Shown piece by piece: positions 30,794 through 43,231 of a stretch of 64,000 bases of DNA. Every line of letters starts with the position of its first letter. Position 1 is the stretch's first letter. A program made the position numbers and the translations under genes. The notes beneath the pieces were generated by a model. It saw nothing but the letters and a program-made list of their open reading frames with translations. It was not told the origin of the DNA and ran no database searches. The stretch is from Incurvaria masculella (Eukaryota > Arthropoda > Insecta > Lepidoptera > Incurvariidae). Location of the stretch: assembly GCA_946894095.1 (NCBI GenBank), contig OX335641.1, positions 8,140,501 through 8,204,500 of the forward strand. Reading direction: 5' to 3'.

Positions 30794-32829
30794 GAAAAAA
30801 AGAAGGAAATACTTGATTGTACAATTACATTAAAAATTTAAGCAGAATAATTAAATGTAACGACTTAAAAAGCGAACATATCACTAAAAGTGATTTCTTC
30901 CAGTCAAACTTTGTGGTGATGAGGATAAGTATTGGACAAGAAAATGTAGGTAATGCGTAAAAGGTGACCGAAACCAATATATATATATATATTGATACAC
31001 GTACATTAACAATAATATACACTTTAATAAATCTTATTAATCTATAAAATTGGTCTAAAATATAAACCAATACCCATAGATTTATAAGATTACATAAAAT
31101 ACTACATAGATATAATTTGCATTCAATGAAATCGTTTTAAACTAGGTCCATAAAATAGATAAATAAATGACAGATCTTACAAATGAACTAACCGATTAGC
31201 CATTTCCAAGTAATATTATTTGATGTTATTTTAAAATTAATTTAAGGATGAGAGGTACGGCCGGAGCAAGGTAACAAATTCCAAAAACGTACAGCATGGA
31301 CGGTAAAAGAATCTGAGCACCAAGTCGAAGTGTGACGAGGATCTGCTAGGACGTTGTCACCGCTTGAGCGAAGAGAAAGAAAGTTGGACAAAGAGCGGAG
31401 GCATTTTATTATTAAGGGTTAAATACAGGGTTAGTTCTGGCATGCGACCTTTTAGCCAATGTCGATAAATTTAAGTAAAATATTAAACATTTGTTTCTGC
31501 TTGTACATTGACTGGACACCAGATGAAACGCGATGGCGTTACGTTGTTAATTAGATCGGGCGGTGCGATATTGCAAAATGCACGCGATGCCTCTGTAACT
31601 GCATTACTGGCAACCCCGCGATCACACCGACTGTGAGTTAATATCATCGATACTCATGATATAAATCGAGTATGCAATTACAAATATACAGTAAAATCAA
31701 ATTAGGATTTCTTTCCAATCATATTCATAAAATAATATTTAGTGATTTGTAAAATATTCATAGAGACAACCGGCATGTAGATTTTTTTGCAAAATAATGG
31801 TATTGTTTTGAAGTTGCAGATAATATGCTGCACTGCCCTGATTATGGAAATATCGCATCAAAAATATTTATAAAATACATTTTTTTACATTTTATTGGAT
31901 GCATTTATTAGATTCATTGTAGCGAAGTAGAGGGAGGAGAAAAGTTTTTTTTGTTTTATTTTTCGTACATTTGAACTTTTATTTGGTTACTTAGTTAATT
32001 GGGTACGTTTTTTAGGCGTTAGATTTAATCATATTTAATGTACAATTTCATAAGTCGTATTTTTAAATGTTATGAATTTACTATGGTATCATACCATGTC
32101 ATACTGTAATACCTTCGACTAAAAATCGACTGTTTAAGCCGACATATACACAAAATACCAAATAAGGACAAAAATCATCGAGTATTAAAGCAAAATGAAT
32201 GCTCAATTGTAATTATTGTATATTTAAAGACAATTAACTACTTAAAAAGTGTAAAGTTGTAGTTTATGTCATGATAAAGCATATTTCTGATTTGTTAAAA
32301 AGTTTTTTAGGCACCAATATATGGAAATACAATTATACTTGATGGTTCCTTTCTGTTCAAGGTCCTTGGAGTGTTTTATTGTAAAGCCAACCATAAAAAT
32401 ATAAGGTCCTTAATCAAGCTAGTCTCAGGTGCCGCCAGCTTTCACCCCCATCGTAATCTTAAGACAAGACAAACAGAAATAAGGAAAGTAATAAAATTAT
32501 TCAAAGAAAACTCCAAGGGCTGATAATCCTTTGAATAGCTCAATTTACAACCCCATTATAAGAGTGGTTTTATGCATTTTTTACGATTCGACTCGAAGGT
32601 CGGTTTAATTTTAGAGCGGGTGTAAAATTAAAATTATATTCATAGCAGATGTACTAGCAAGGGTCCCAAAATTGGTGTTTCTTTAGAATTTGGCCATTAT
32701 GCTGTTTAATCATTTACACAGACTATAAGATCATTAAATAATTTTACATCTACTGTCGGGATAGAATATAGATATCACACTGAAGTTATTGTTTCAGCTT
32801 TCTGGTTCATATGAAATATTACCTTCTTT
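30794..32829. other. Gene-free stretch
   Basis: AT-rich; an (AT)n run at about 30978-30993. 31250-31430 is purine-rich and more complex (AAGGTAACAAATTCC, GAATCTGAGCACCAAGTCG) and may be an old LINE piece, which I could not confirm. No gene seen. Confidence 0.3.
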
Positions 32830-33050
32830 TATGGAACTGGACATAGGTGGCTAATTCTACACATATATACTGTCATGACAAAAGTTGCCGTATCAGGACC
32901 TTATTTATATTGGAGGGCTACGTTAAAGAGGATGGAAAATTCAGACATCAATTGCAGCTTACATCAACTTATTCTTTAATCTCAATCTAGTAAGTAATAG
33001 GCAGAGTATTTCATTTTTCATTTTACGTGGAATCCGATCCATAAAGATCC
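32830..33050 (-). mobile_element. 5S-headed SINE, strongly diverged
   Basis: GGAACTGGACATAGGTGGCT, GGACCTTATTTATATTG, GGGCTACGTTAAAGAGGATG and TTTTACGTGGAATCCGATCC keep the order of the family. Head missing. Confidence 0.6.
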
Positions 33051-34773
33051 CAATGGCGTCCAATATAGCTGAACCTCGATAATCGAACACCGAGGGGTCG
33101 CGTCATTAGCGTACCGATGCTGACAACCCAAAATTCATAGCAAAAGAAATAAAGAAATTATTTATAAAATGTAATCCGTTAAACATAATACTTATGAATG
33201 TAATTTATTTCAAAACACGAAGCAAAACAATAATTTAAAATTGTAGAAAATGCCGGTAAACAATGTTTTATATCATCATGATCATTAAATTCATATGTAA
33301 CATTAGATAATACGCATATTTGTCAAAAACAAAGGATCCTATTTCAAAACAGGAGTTTGCTACGTACTCAATAATTTAACCGAAGAGGCAAGGCGTCTCA
33401 GCGAGATTGTAAACTTCCACAGAGCTAAGTACATCTTCTACCTGAGAAGCTTCAATAGTCAATGGTCCTAATTTATTGTTTACAAATCCTTGCACTATTA
33501 TGTAGTGGCAACGTCTCTATGAGAAGTTTTTGAGATAATCTTTAAACAAAAAAAAAGTGCTTATAAAAAACCCTAAGAGGGGTGTACATAACTCTATTTA
33601 AAAAAAAAGACAACATAACCGTGATCTACTCGGTCAAGTCACGTTGAGTAACTAGATTACTGGATGAGATAAAGATTCCTAGTAGTTTTAAAATATTTGC
33701 TTAATATAAATAAGAATCGTTTAAATGATCGGTTAAAGGAAGAAAACAGTTTGTAAAAATATATTTTATCTTATTTCCATTTTTGTCTTATAAATTTCCT
33801 TATATTTCCTGTTTTGCTGGACTATTATTTAAGATTTCTTAAAATGTTAAGTTCATTGTCGGAAGAAAAAAAATGTTTCATTCAATCTGAAGTTCTACTA
33901 TTTCATTACTTCTATACACCCACCCGGCGCGGCGTGAGCTAACAATATCCTGAGGCGACCATTACTGTATCCCACTGAAATCTATCCTTTGAACTCAAAA
34001 CTATCACATTAGTTAATTGATGAATCGTCCTGCCTGCTTCACCGAACGTATCCTTCGGCTTTATGAAGACGTTTCTCACGAAGTCGAGTTAGGTTGCAGT
34101 TGGGAGTGCTTTAGAGTTACCGCAAATCGCCGTTTGTACTGGTGGAATTTTGTGAGGAGTACTCACAAACAAAATAATATTTTTTTTATCTTTTTGCTAA
34201 AAAATATTATTTAATTGTGTGTCATAACTTGGAAATCAATTCTGCACCCATACACCGAATAAATGTTAACATACAAAAAAAAAGCAAGAATTCTTCGGAC
34301 TTCCGAAATCTATAAACAATCAAAGGCAATTTTCGCCTAAAGATCTTTATTTAGATTTAGTTATTTAGAGGCTCCGAAACGTCGAGCAGCACGTCCTGCT
34401 CCTCACACGCGCGGTAAGCCGTCAAACTAAATATTGTTTATTTAGATCGTTACTCTTTGATTGTCTCAGTAAGTAACTCAATTTCTTGAATTTTTTAAAT
34501 TTAAAAATTATGTATGTATTTTTTTATTGACATTGTTTTATACATTTACAGATGGCGGCAGTGACGACAGTTACAAATGAAACAAAAATATCGGTTAAAT
34601 TTTATTTCTTTTTTATTATGTGCACTCTTTTGCCACCGTGACTGTCGATGGAAATTGTTACCGGGTCATGTTGACCATAGAAATAGAATGTAAGCGCGCT
34701 GCGCGCGCATGCTAGGTCTATGATGTTGACAAACTTTTTTTACGGAATCGAAAAAATCAATTTTTTTATTAGA
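33051..34773. other. Gene-free stretch
   Basis: AT-rich. 34305-34480 has an imperfect inverted pair (AACAATCAAAG near 34313, CTTTGATTGTCT near 34455). 34685-34722 carries a GC-rich motif (AATGTAAGCGC...GCTAGGTCTATG) also found at 56828-56862. Confidence 0.3.
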
Positions 34774-35075
34774 CGGAATCGATTTGAATGAGACGTGGTT
34801 TCAACACGATGGCGCCATCTGTCACACCGCACGTGAAACAATGACTTTGTTGCCAACCAAATTTTCAGGTCGCATCATCTCTCGTTTTGTAGACCAAAAC
34901 TGGCCGCTAAGAAGTTGCGAATTAACTTGTTTGAACTATTTTTCTTTGAAGTTTTTTGATAAGTAAGGTCTGTGCGAAACACCCTGAGTCAACCGAGGAA
35001 CTAAAACAAGAAATTGCACGTCAATTTCGGCAAATCTAGCAGCCCGGTCTGATTGACACATTGTATTTAAATTAA
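34774..35075 (+). pseudogene. Mariner-like transposase remnant
   Basis: The frame reads WFQHDGAICHTARETM and then GRIISRFVDQNWPLRSCELTCLNYF, matching the end of a mariner-type transposase catalytic core (family form WxQQDGATCHTA...NWPPRSCDLTPLDYF). After a stop near 34964, another frame continues VCAKHPESTEELKQEI and ARQFRQI. The Asp residues expected in the last catalytic motif are replaced (CELTCLNYF), the frame is shifted, and the N-terminal DNA-binding part is absent. The copy is dead. No inverted ends were found. Confidence 0.8.
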
Positions 35076-35535
35076 AAATATATTTATACATTTAAAAACG
35101 GTAATTAGCCCTTAAGCCCTTTTCCCGCAGGAAAGCCGCCATACTGGTTTTTATACAAAAAAATAAAATAAATGTAAAAGACAGAATGGGAATTTGTGAT
35201 GTTCTGGTGAAAATACGTTTGGAGCTGATACATGAATCAATTATCATTTACTACATCTTCAAAATTCCATCCGTGCGAGGCGTTCCTAAGAGGTCCACAC
35301 AAGTGCGGTCAGGTCCTTAGATTACGAACACTTAGCAAAATACATCAGACGAATAAGATATGCAGGGCGGGACACAATGGGATCCAGGTACGAGCACCTG
35401 CTCTATCCCACTCGATTTATAGACTTGTTTATGTCGCCTGAAGATATATGCGGTTAGAGGATTAGAATTTGAACCGTAGCATTCTGACATGGGTCGCACT
35501 GCGGTTGCAAGAATGAGATCAGTTTACCTAAAAGC

Positions 35536-35915
35536 GGCTCGTAGCCTAGTGGCGCGCGACTTTGCCTTGCACGCCGGAGGTCTGGGTTCAATTCCTCGCC
35601 CCGTTCATGCACCCTATCTGTCTCTTTTTGAGTTGGATAAGTGCATTTCGTTACGAATTTTCATTTCATTTCATTTATTTAAACTTTTTGGTAGTCAAAC
35701 TACATCAAGTTACGTCACAAAGATCCGCGGATTCGATCAACCCAGTAAAGAAGAACCCGCAAAGAAACTTCACGGGTTTACATAACATATTTTGCCGTCC
35801 ACAATAATGAAATAGTTACATACTTAGATCTCAATGCTACTGCCAGACAATTCCTTGGTAGAACAGATTAAGGCAAAGAACACAGAACAATAGAAACAGC
35901 AACCCTCAGTTTAAG
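35536..35915 (+). mobile_element. tRNA-headed SINE joined to dispersed repeat
   Basis: 35545-35615 has Pol III boxes of a tRNA-type promoter: A box TAGCCTAGTGG and B box GGGTTCAATTCC. It is followed by GCACCCTATCTGTCTCTTTT, a TTTCATTTCATTTATTTAAAC stretch and the same text as 13203-13445 (CGGATTCGATCAACCCAGTA, CCGTCCACAATAATG). A functional tRNA is unlikely because no closed acceptor stem is visible. Confidence 0.65.
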
Positions 35916-36000
35916 TTACTTACAACTAATAAAGTGACTAATGCAATTATATAAATTAATATAATTTATAGCATTACCTGAATAATTTATAGCATTAACT

Positions 36001-36025
36001 AACCTAACCTAACCTAACCTAACCT
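36001..36025. repeat. Interstitial telomere-type repeat, (AACCT)5
   Basis: Five perfect AACCT units, that is TTAGG on the other strand, the insect telomere motif. A two-unit version lies near 43837 (CCCAACCTAACCT). Confidence 0.9.
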
Positions 36026-36029
36026 GTGT

Positions 36030-37053
36030 CAGGTGTATAAAACCCTCGTCAAGTTTCATATGCAAGCTGCTCTAAAATTCTAGACTTTTCTGACTTATTT
36101 GGACTCCAAATGGAATGACATAAATAAAAATACATACGCATTTGAATCATGTTTAATTGCGCTTAGCAATATAAAATGCCATAAAAATAACCCTTTATAG
36201 AAACATTAATGGTACACCAGACATGAAAATCCGATATAACAAACATTTCAAGCAAAACGCATTTAAAATATAAACAATATAGTGATTCGAACAAAGTGAA
36301 GTTTAAGCAGATATTCGACTTTCCCCGCGTTGTTAATGCAATGTTCACTCGATACATCAAACTTCCTCAAAGATGTCAGAGGATAGAGGGGTTTATTTTA
36401 AAATGTACAAGATTGATTGTATAAATGTTGATAAAAAACGATTGTCCTTTGAAGTTTCAAGACACCTCTAAAAGTTTTGTGGCAGAAATTGTTCCTTTAG
36501 TTCATTCTGCCTTCACTTAAAAGCCATCGGACTGAAAACTGTTTTTAAAGCTAGTGATTTTAAAACTTTAATTACTTTCAATAAATAGTATCGATGTGCT
36601 AAGCAAAACATTTGAAAACATTCTGATGGCTCAGACTACACAGATAATTTTTAATACATCAAAATTATATAATATTTGTTGTTTACATTTTTGGGCATAC
36701 ATAACTCTACACGCATTACAAGAGTTACGTTACAATTTTTAATATAAAATATATAACAAAAAAGGGGCTCAGTGAGGAGAAGCGTCAGGAATCCAGGTGA
36801 AATGCTTTGTCTAGGGTCTAAATGTATGTTATAGTACCCATTATACTTGCCGCATTTGGATGGCAATTTTAAATCAAAATCTAGTCATTCTATCTCCGGT
36901 AAAATTTGTATATTAAATATATTTTGTAATTTGTTACCAATATTCCCAACTAAAAATAGGTAATAATTTTTGCACGCGCTATATATGGAAGATGGTACTT
37001 GTTTTTACCTATTTCTTAAAAAATCTTCCTATTTCAAGTTATTCATCATGATC
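36030..37053. other. Gene-free stretch
   Basis: AT-rich, no recognised repeats or coding frames. Confidence 0.3.
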
Positions 37054-37287
37054 GGCCCTGCGATTACGAAGCGCGGCATGAGGTGTAGGTTCCGCACCTA
37101 CCCCAAATTGACAGCAAAATGACGGCTTTCGATTACAAAATATGTCAGTTTGTAGTACTAACCGCACCTACACCTCATTTCACGCCTCGTTATCGCACTG
37201 CGGTTGCCGGTGTTTCCGTTTCGTTTTTGCAATAGCTGTCAGATGCAACCGACGTCCCCCGTTTCGTGATTCGTAATCGCACTGCGG
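37054..37287. mobile_element. Foldback element with an extra copy of its end
   Basis: GCCCTGCGATTACGAAGCG...GGCATGAGGTGTAGGT (37054-37094) is mirrored by ACCTACACCTCATTTCACGC...CTCGTTATCGCACTGCGG (37166-37203). A third copy of the end, TTCGTAATCGCACTGCGGGC, follows at 37270-37289. Confidence 0.6.
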
Positions 37288-37640
37288 GCTCTTAGCTCGG
37301 AGGAGCGGATTGCTTACCATACAAGAGGTCGTGGTTTCAAAGATTCATTTCTGAAATATATAGTGCATTTCGCCACGGATGCGATCTTCATGTGCTGCGG
37401 TAGTGTTGCTGTGAAGTCGTAACAAGCAAACTATAAACTTACATGCATGTCATATTCCCTGGAAAAAGGTACGTAAATGTAAAAGAGTATAATTACTTAA
37501 GAAAACTTTACGTAACGTAATATAATTAATGTGATATGTATGTAGAATCGACCGTGAAGCAAGGACACATTAATTTAAGAAAGTGCCCTGTAAAAGGAAC
37601 TATTTAATAAATATACTGCAAGGATGCCAAACCAGCGAAA
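37283..37640 (+). mobile_element. tRNA-like SINE
   Basis: TTAGCTCGGAGGAGCGGATT and GAGGTCGTGGTTTCAAA resemble the A and B boxes of a tRNA. The tail (37500-37640) matches 11805-11960. It begins directly where the foldback element ends. Confidence 0.5.
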
Positions 37641-38499
37641 AACAGGCCCTCCCCCCGTAATCAATGCCTTCTACTAACGCAGTGCAGATCAGGTACCTTT
37701 AGCCATAAGTACCGATAACGGCGTCGTCCTTTGTAAGTGAATCTTTTATGCATATAGATCCCATGTATATGCATGTATGTCCGTCTTACGAAGGTGGCCA
37801 AGACTTCCTATCTACCTTTAATGGCGAGCAACTCATAGGAAAATGTATTCGTGTTCAGCCGTCCGAGCCAACTCCGTGGAACAGGGGCGAAATGAGGAGA
37901 AGTGAATCCACACAGAATAAGTTGTTTGCGCAATGAATGGCGCAGTGTAGTCAGACATCAAGATAGGGCCCTTTCATATTTACCTGTGAGCAACGTACGT
38001 TTTCTTTCTTCGGGCAATATCCTTTGAAATAAGTCGAATTGTAAGATGGTGGGATTAGGGAACATACTTTCACAAATGAGGAGAATTTTCGAAAATAATA
38101 TTTATTTTGCCGTTTTAACCTGAGAAAAGTAAAATGAATTGCCCGCTAAGGAGCCTTGTTTTTTTATTTTAGTTAAAATTGGCTAAGAAAGGCATTCGAA
38201 AATTGTATGTAAAAACATTTTTTTACACAAATCATTTCACCAGCATGTAGATAAATTAATATAGTTTATTTCAATAGATATCACACATACTATTTTGATA
38301 CTATCCCAATATTCCACATTTAAAGTTACTTGAATAAGCTTAATAGCTCTGAAATAGTTCGCAAATCCTCGGGCATGGTCACTTGCTGAGCGTGATTTCG
38401 CGAGGTGAGGTGGATTTGACTTGTCTGAGCATCTTTGGTCTCACCCATACCAGATTTTCATTAAAAATATATGATTAAGGGGTCACCCTAAGACGTTGA
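37641..38499. other. Gene-free stretch
   Basis: 38345-38415 shares a pattern with 10675-10745 (CGCAAATCCTC...TTCGCGAGGTGAG). Otherwise nothing recognised. Confidence 0.3.
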
Positions 38500-38630
38500 A
38501 TTTCACTGCTTCTTCAAATTGGATGGTTAACACTGCCTTTCTATATCGACGTTTCGCCCATCTTTCATTCAATGAGATTGTGCCATCCAGGTTGGAATAA
38601 ACCCAACCACCTAGTTAGTAAGGAAGTGAA
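38500..38630 (-). mobile_element. 5S-headed SINE, middle fragment
   Basis: GGATGGTTAACACTGCC, CATTCAATGAGATTGTGCCA and ACCACCTAGTTAGTAAGGAA follow the family order. Both ends are missing. Confidence 0.6.
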
Positions 38631-38639
38631 TTTAAATAA

Positions 38640-38840
38640 ATAATAATAATAATTTTTGGTGTCTATGGACTTCTAGTCTGAAATAAAGAAAGATTATTAT
38701 TATTCACATTATTATTATAATCTTTTTTATTGCTCCCCTACGGAAGGTACATGCAAGGGCGGACTGAGTGTCTAAAATCAATATCATCGAATCAAGCCCA
38801 TATAGGTACAAAATATACAGGTAGCAACAAAACAAAAGTA
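38640..38840. mobile_element. Two LINE-type 3' tails facing each other
   Basis: GACTTCTAGTCTGAAATAAA then GATTATTATTATT is a tail on the plus strand. ATTATTATTATAATC then TTTATTGCTCCCCTACGG is a tail on the minus strand. Only 3' ends are present. Confidence 0.45.
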
Positions 38841-39476
38841 ACCTAAGATTTGTTATTGATAGCCCAACTATTTATTGATAGTCCAAAACACTTATGTAAA
38901 AAAAGTACTCGAGGGTAAAACGGTTATCTACTCTGATCCTGACCATACCTCGTGTTGCTTAACCTCAATGACTGAACATCTTCCCATTTGGCCTTCATCT
39001 ATTTGAGACACCCTAGAATTGTGCTTGCAACAATAACACACCTACCATGATAATAAAATTAAAAAAAAATAATCGTCCGTCATGAGACGACAGGTTGCAC
39101 TGTTACTTTTGCGGGAATCGGATTCAATGTGAAAGTAGCCTTATATGTTCGGGTGCAACAGTTTGTATATTTTTCATTACAGCAGCTCCAGTGAGGAGCG
39201 CTTAGTGAAACAAGTCATGCTCACACTATCTCACCTCGACGCGCCGGCGCGGGACAATGAAATGTTTGTCGTAAAGTTTTACGGAATTTTCTCATAATAT
39301 TGGTACGTGATCGCATTTTAATTTTCGCTCACAGTTTTAACTAGGAGATATTCGCGTAAAAGAAGCGACGTAGCCGCTGTGCCGGTAACGACTTAACATA
39401 AACCTTTTAAATAATGAATCCTTCAGTTCTCATATGTATCAGTGTTCACTCTTGAACTATAGTTTTCATATGATAA
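38841..39476. other. Gene-free stretch
   Basis: No recognised element or frame. Confidence 0.3.
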
Positions 39477-39740
39477 CTAGCCGATGTTCCCGGCTCGATA
39501 AAATGTGCAGACCTAAGCAGTCATGTTATAGTCAGTTACGATTAGTTTGCATATAAATATTGATCTCGACAATAGTTAGCGGACATATATAATCCAAAAC
39601 TATCCCATACATCTTTAAAGCTGTAACCAATCATACACATTCACACAATTTCATTGAAATCGGTTGGGTGGTTTCGGAGATTAGCGTATAAAAACATAGT
39701 GACACGTTATTTGTCTAATTTATTCAGATATAAGATATAA
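39477..39740 (-). mobile_element. Short non-autonomous Helitron-like element
   Basis: ACTAGCCGATGTTCCCGGCT is the reverse of a Helitron 3' end (AGCCGGGAACATCGGCTAGT). The other end has TTTCATTGAAATCGGTTGGG and GCGTATAAAAACATAGTGAC, which also match the subterminal text of moth Helitrons. The 5' TC was not placed. Confidence 0.6.
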
Positions 39741-40689
39741 ATAATTAACCAAAGCGTTCAGATATTTTTGGAGCTACCAGAAGTCTTCATTCTGAAGTCC
39801 TTCATCTCCGGTTGATCAGTTTTCTGTAAAATAATGCATTATTTTAATATGAATAGGTAATATTAGATCATGGCTAACTACTGGGATTCTTAGGGCCTTT
39901 TACACCTACTGCTGATTAGCTTAATCGGCACATGTTAAGGGCCTTTCTTAGCATCTTGCAATTAATACTAGTACAAGATAAAAAAAACTTCATTATAAAT
40001 GCCCTTTAAGTGTCGTTTAAAATAAATCAGCACTTCGTGGAAACCAGGCTTATTTTTCAATCCTTGTCAATCCTAAAAATAACCCAAAAATGTCATAAAT
40101 ATATACTCTTCTCTTGAAATACGTCGGAAAATAATACGAGCCTCGTAAAATATTTTTCATTTATAGTTTTCCACATTTGCGGCGATCCGTCATCCAATTC
40201 GACATTCGCGTAGCTCGCCACGCGCGCAGAAATAACTTCTTTTATTGTCCTCTATCGGTACCCTATTATTCATTTCGAAACGCACGTATATGCACTAAAG
40301 GGAGGCCTTGACGATTTGATTCCAACGTATTTAAATGTGTTTTCGAACAAAATGAAGAATAAATATCAGCAAGGAGACATTTCTACTTTTTGACAACCAT
40401 AAACTGGCTTTCAGTTACCCAGGTAAACAGAACGAGTGACAAGCTCTTTGCTATATCGTCTAGTTGCTAAGTCCTAAAACTACCGAACTTTTATATTTCC
40501 TTGCGATGTTTTCGTTCATGTTAAGCTTGTTATTATAACCATGAATTTATTCAACGAGGAAGATTCGGGTCCAAGTGGTGTATAGGTTTCGGCACTTGTA
40601 AATAATAAAAATCGCCCCCCCCCCCCTCCTATTTTCTTCCCGTACATGTCGTAAGAAGAGATTAAATCATTTTTCGTTCCGTAAAACTA
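39741..40689. other. Gene-free stretch
   Basis: AT-rich with a 13-C run at about 40615. No coding frame. Confidence 0.3.
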
Positions 40690-40860
40690 TAGATTCCGAG
40701 TTAATCTCGCTCGGCTTGGCACCACCGCGTTAAATAAAGAATGGTCGAAACATAAAAAAAAATTGTCTGGGTTTTCATTCTCGTTGAATGTATCTATTAG
40801 GAAGGTCCTGGTATGGCACTTGGTCCCCATGTGGTATGTTTGGTTAATATTATTAGAGAA
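40690..40860 (+). mobile_element. 5S-headed SINE, body fragment
   Basis: GTTAAATAAAGAATGGTCGA, TTGTCTGGGTTTTCATTC and GGAAGGTCCTGGTATGGCAC match the body. Tail diverged, head absent. Confidence 0.7.
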
Positions 40861-42489
40861 GGTTTTATATAGCCGTGTGTGTCCAGATCATGCAAGGCCA
40901 ACGAGAAGATACTAATGTGTGCTAGGTTGTTTTTTTTAAAGAAAAGAAGAAGAATTGAAGCAGCTGCGCGATACAATAACAAAATAACTAAGTAAACTTG
41001 TGTTGACTTAAAACAAAGAAAAAATAAGCCCAATGAAACATGCTAATGTGTGTTGAAAAAGAAAAATAATATGTGCAGTCTACATGTACGGTGGCTATAA
41101 ATATGTATAGGTCATTTTTGAAAATTAATAATTGAATTATGAAATGTTTGTTATAACTTAATATAAAAGCCTTGTTCTCGCTCTCAAAACAGATCATACG
41201 TCACATGAAATAGCTAGAGGAATAGGAGAGGACGAATGCCACCTGGGAGAAAAGTTCGCTTAATATTGATGATAGCAAAACTTATGTACTCAGCGAAAAA
41301 ATAAAAAAAATAATAAAAATCTCTTTCCTTAACCGGGAATAGAAGCGACAGATATATGGAGGACTACCCATACAGAACCCGAGGAATATTTCTGTATATT
41401 GTCAATTCGCCAGGTCACAAGATGGCCGCGCTACATGCAAATGCACTCGTTCTCTTTGCATGTTATGACGTCTGCTATCTTGCCGGGTATTTGATATTTT
41501 CGTTATGGTAAGACAGTTCCTGAAATTCAAATATTATTGCATCTGGATGAGGTATCAACTACAAACACACTAACATCATCACGCCAATACTTCCTGTGAT
41601 TGATATAGGTAAATTCGTATAAATAAAACAATTATTCATTTACCTTTTTTTTATTATCTTACAAAAACATCCATAGGGAAAGCCATTGGGCAGGTACCTA
41701 AATTATTTTTGATAAATATTTTTTCCTGATCACCACCAGTTTGACCGTTGAAGATAATGATGCGCCCAATGATAAATACAATCACGGCTAATATTAATTT
41801 ACAAATCTCGAAAGTCATCTCGAGCATAACTAAAACCCCTAACAATGTGTACTTCTCAAATAAGTGGCATATACGTGTGCACCCAGCATATCCGGCTCGA
41901 AGGACCAAAGGGTCTTTGTTCCGAGTCAGACGTACTTAGCGGCAATCTCCGAGTGGTGTTACCTCCCGAAAACTCTAAACTGGTCGCCTCTGGATGTGGC
42001 AAGTACACGCAATTGGACAGTTTTCCTATTTTTAAATTTGCATACGCTTGGTTTGGTTTACGTTTAATACAATTTTTCAGTAAAGTGTATGTTTTAAATA
42101 TTATGTAATATTAAATTATAGAAGACGTCAAATAATTTCATCATCCAATAATATTAACTCATAAGTGTAAGTAATTTGTTTTTTGTATTAAACTGAAATT
42201 ATTTTGCAACATTGTTTAAAACTTTAACAAATTGTAAAATAACTTTAATTAAATGTTAACAGTCATTCCAATTTTTTAAACCGTGCTTGGTTGGCTAGTT
42301 CCGTGCTTTTAGTCCAACACACCAAACCACATTTTCAAAGAAATTTGATCTTTCGGCAATTTATACTTTCTTTGATTATATAACATTGAAAAAGATGAAA
42401 AGACCAAACATTTTCTTGTTTTCTTTTATCGCTACTGTAAGCATTCCACCTATGTAGTACCTACAAAATGATACAATTGAGCCCATTTC
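40861..42489. other. Gene-free stretch with a possible LTR-element scrap
   Basis: 41650-42040, read reversed, has CTTTGGTCCTTCGAGCCGGA after a GTCTGACTCGG segment and a 60-residue frame with one hydrophobic segment ending MAFPMDVFVR. The GGTCCTTCGAGCCGG phrase is one I associate with leaders of insect LTR retrotransposons. That link is memory, not proof, and no second LTR or polymerase is present. Confidence 0.25.
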
Positions 42490-42750
42490 TTTCCATGCAT
42501 ATCGTAAGAGTCGATTAAGGGATTCCGTAGGGATAATCCCGCCTATATTGATACTATCGCATTGAATAAACGATGGTCGAAGCGGGAATGAAAATGTTTG
42601 GTGTTTCCCTCCAATTCAATATAGCTCTGTAATGACAGGAAGGTCCTAGTATGGCACCTTGTTCCCATGAGCACAGCCATGAGGTGTGTTGGGCTGATAT
42701 GATGACAGTAGGTGTAGTATAAGCTATCCATGTACAGTCACATAAAAAAC
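42490..42750 (+). mobile_element. 5S-headed SINE, body plus intact tail
   Basis: GATACTATCGCATTGAATAA, AACGATGGTCGAAGCGGGAA, GGAAGGTCCTAGTATGGCAC and the end CTATCCATGTACAGTCACAT followed by AAAAAA. A 15-base extra segment (GAGCACAGCCAT) sits after TTCCCAT. Confidence 0.8.
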
Positions 42751-42947
42751 CGGGATTTGCCGGTTAAACGGGGGAGCGGGGAACGGCGGCGGGAGGGGTA
42801 ATCAACGCAATTTAAAACAACAATTCATTATTTTAGTTTATTAAACAACTAAAAATGCCTGCTGTCGACATCAAATCTGATCTGTATGCACCATATAGGG
42901 GTCTTAGTTCACCGTTCATACTAGGACTTTATTCCTAACATAAAAAT

Positions 42948-43231
42948 CGGCCAAGTGCGAGTCGGACTTGAACACGAAGGGTTTCGTACCATCGAACAAA
43001 ATTTAAAACAAAACCATCACAATTTATCTATTTGTTGATATAGCGGCAAAATAAATACACACTTAGTGAAAATGTCAGCTGCCTACTTATTACGGTTCAT
43101 GAGATACAGCCCTGTGACCGACGGGCGGACGGACGGACGAACGGACGGATGGACGGACGGACGGACGGACAGCGGAGGCTTAGTAATAAGATTCCGTTGG
43201 CACTCTTTGGGTACGAAACCCCAAAAAGTAT
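42948..43231 (+). mobile_element. GGAC-microsatellite repeat family, near full-length copy
   Basis: Starts CGGCCAAGTGCGAGTCGGAC and ends GGGTACGAAACCCC. GGAC run at 43127-43171. Confidence 0.85.

Noticed and set aside
35545..35620. A functional tRNA gene
   Set aside because: A and B boxes are present but I could not form a closed acceptor stem, and the sequence runs straight into repeat text, as in a SINE.
41654..41908. A small membrane protein gene on the minus strand
   Set aside because: One hydrophobic segment only; the upstream text resembles a retroelement leader, and no other gene signals are present.
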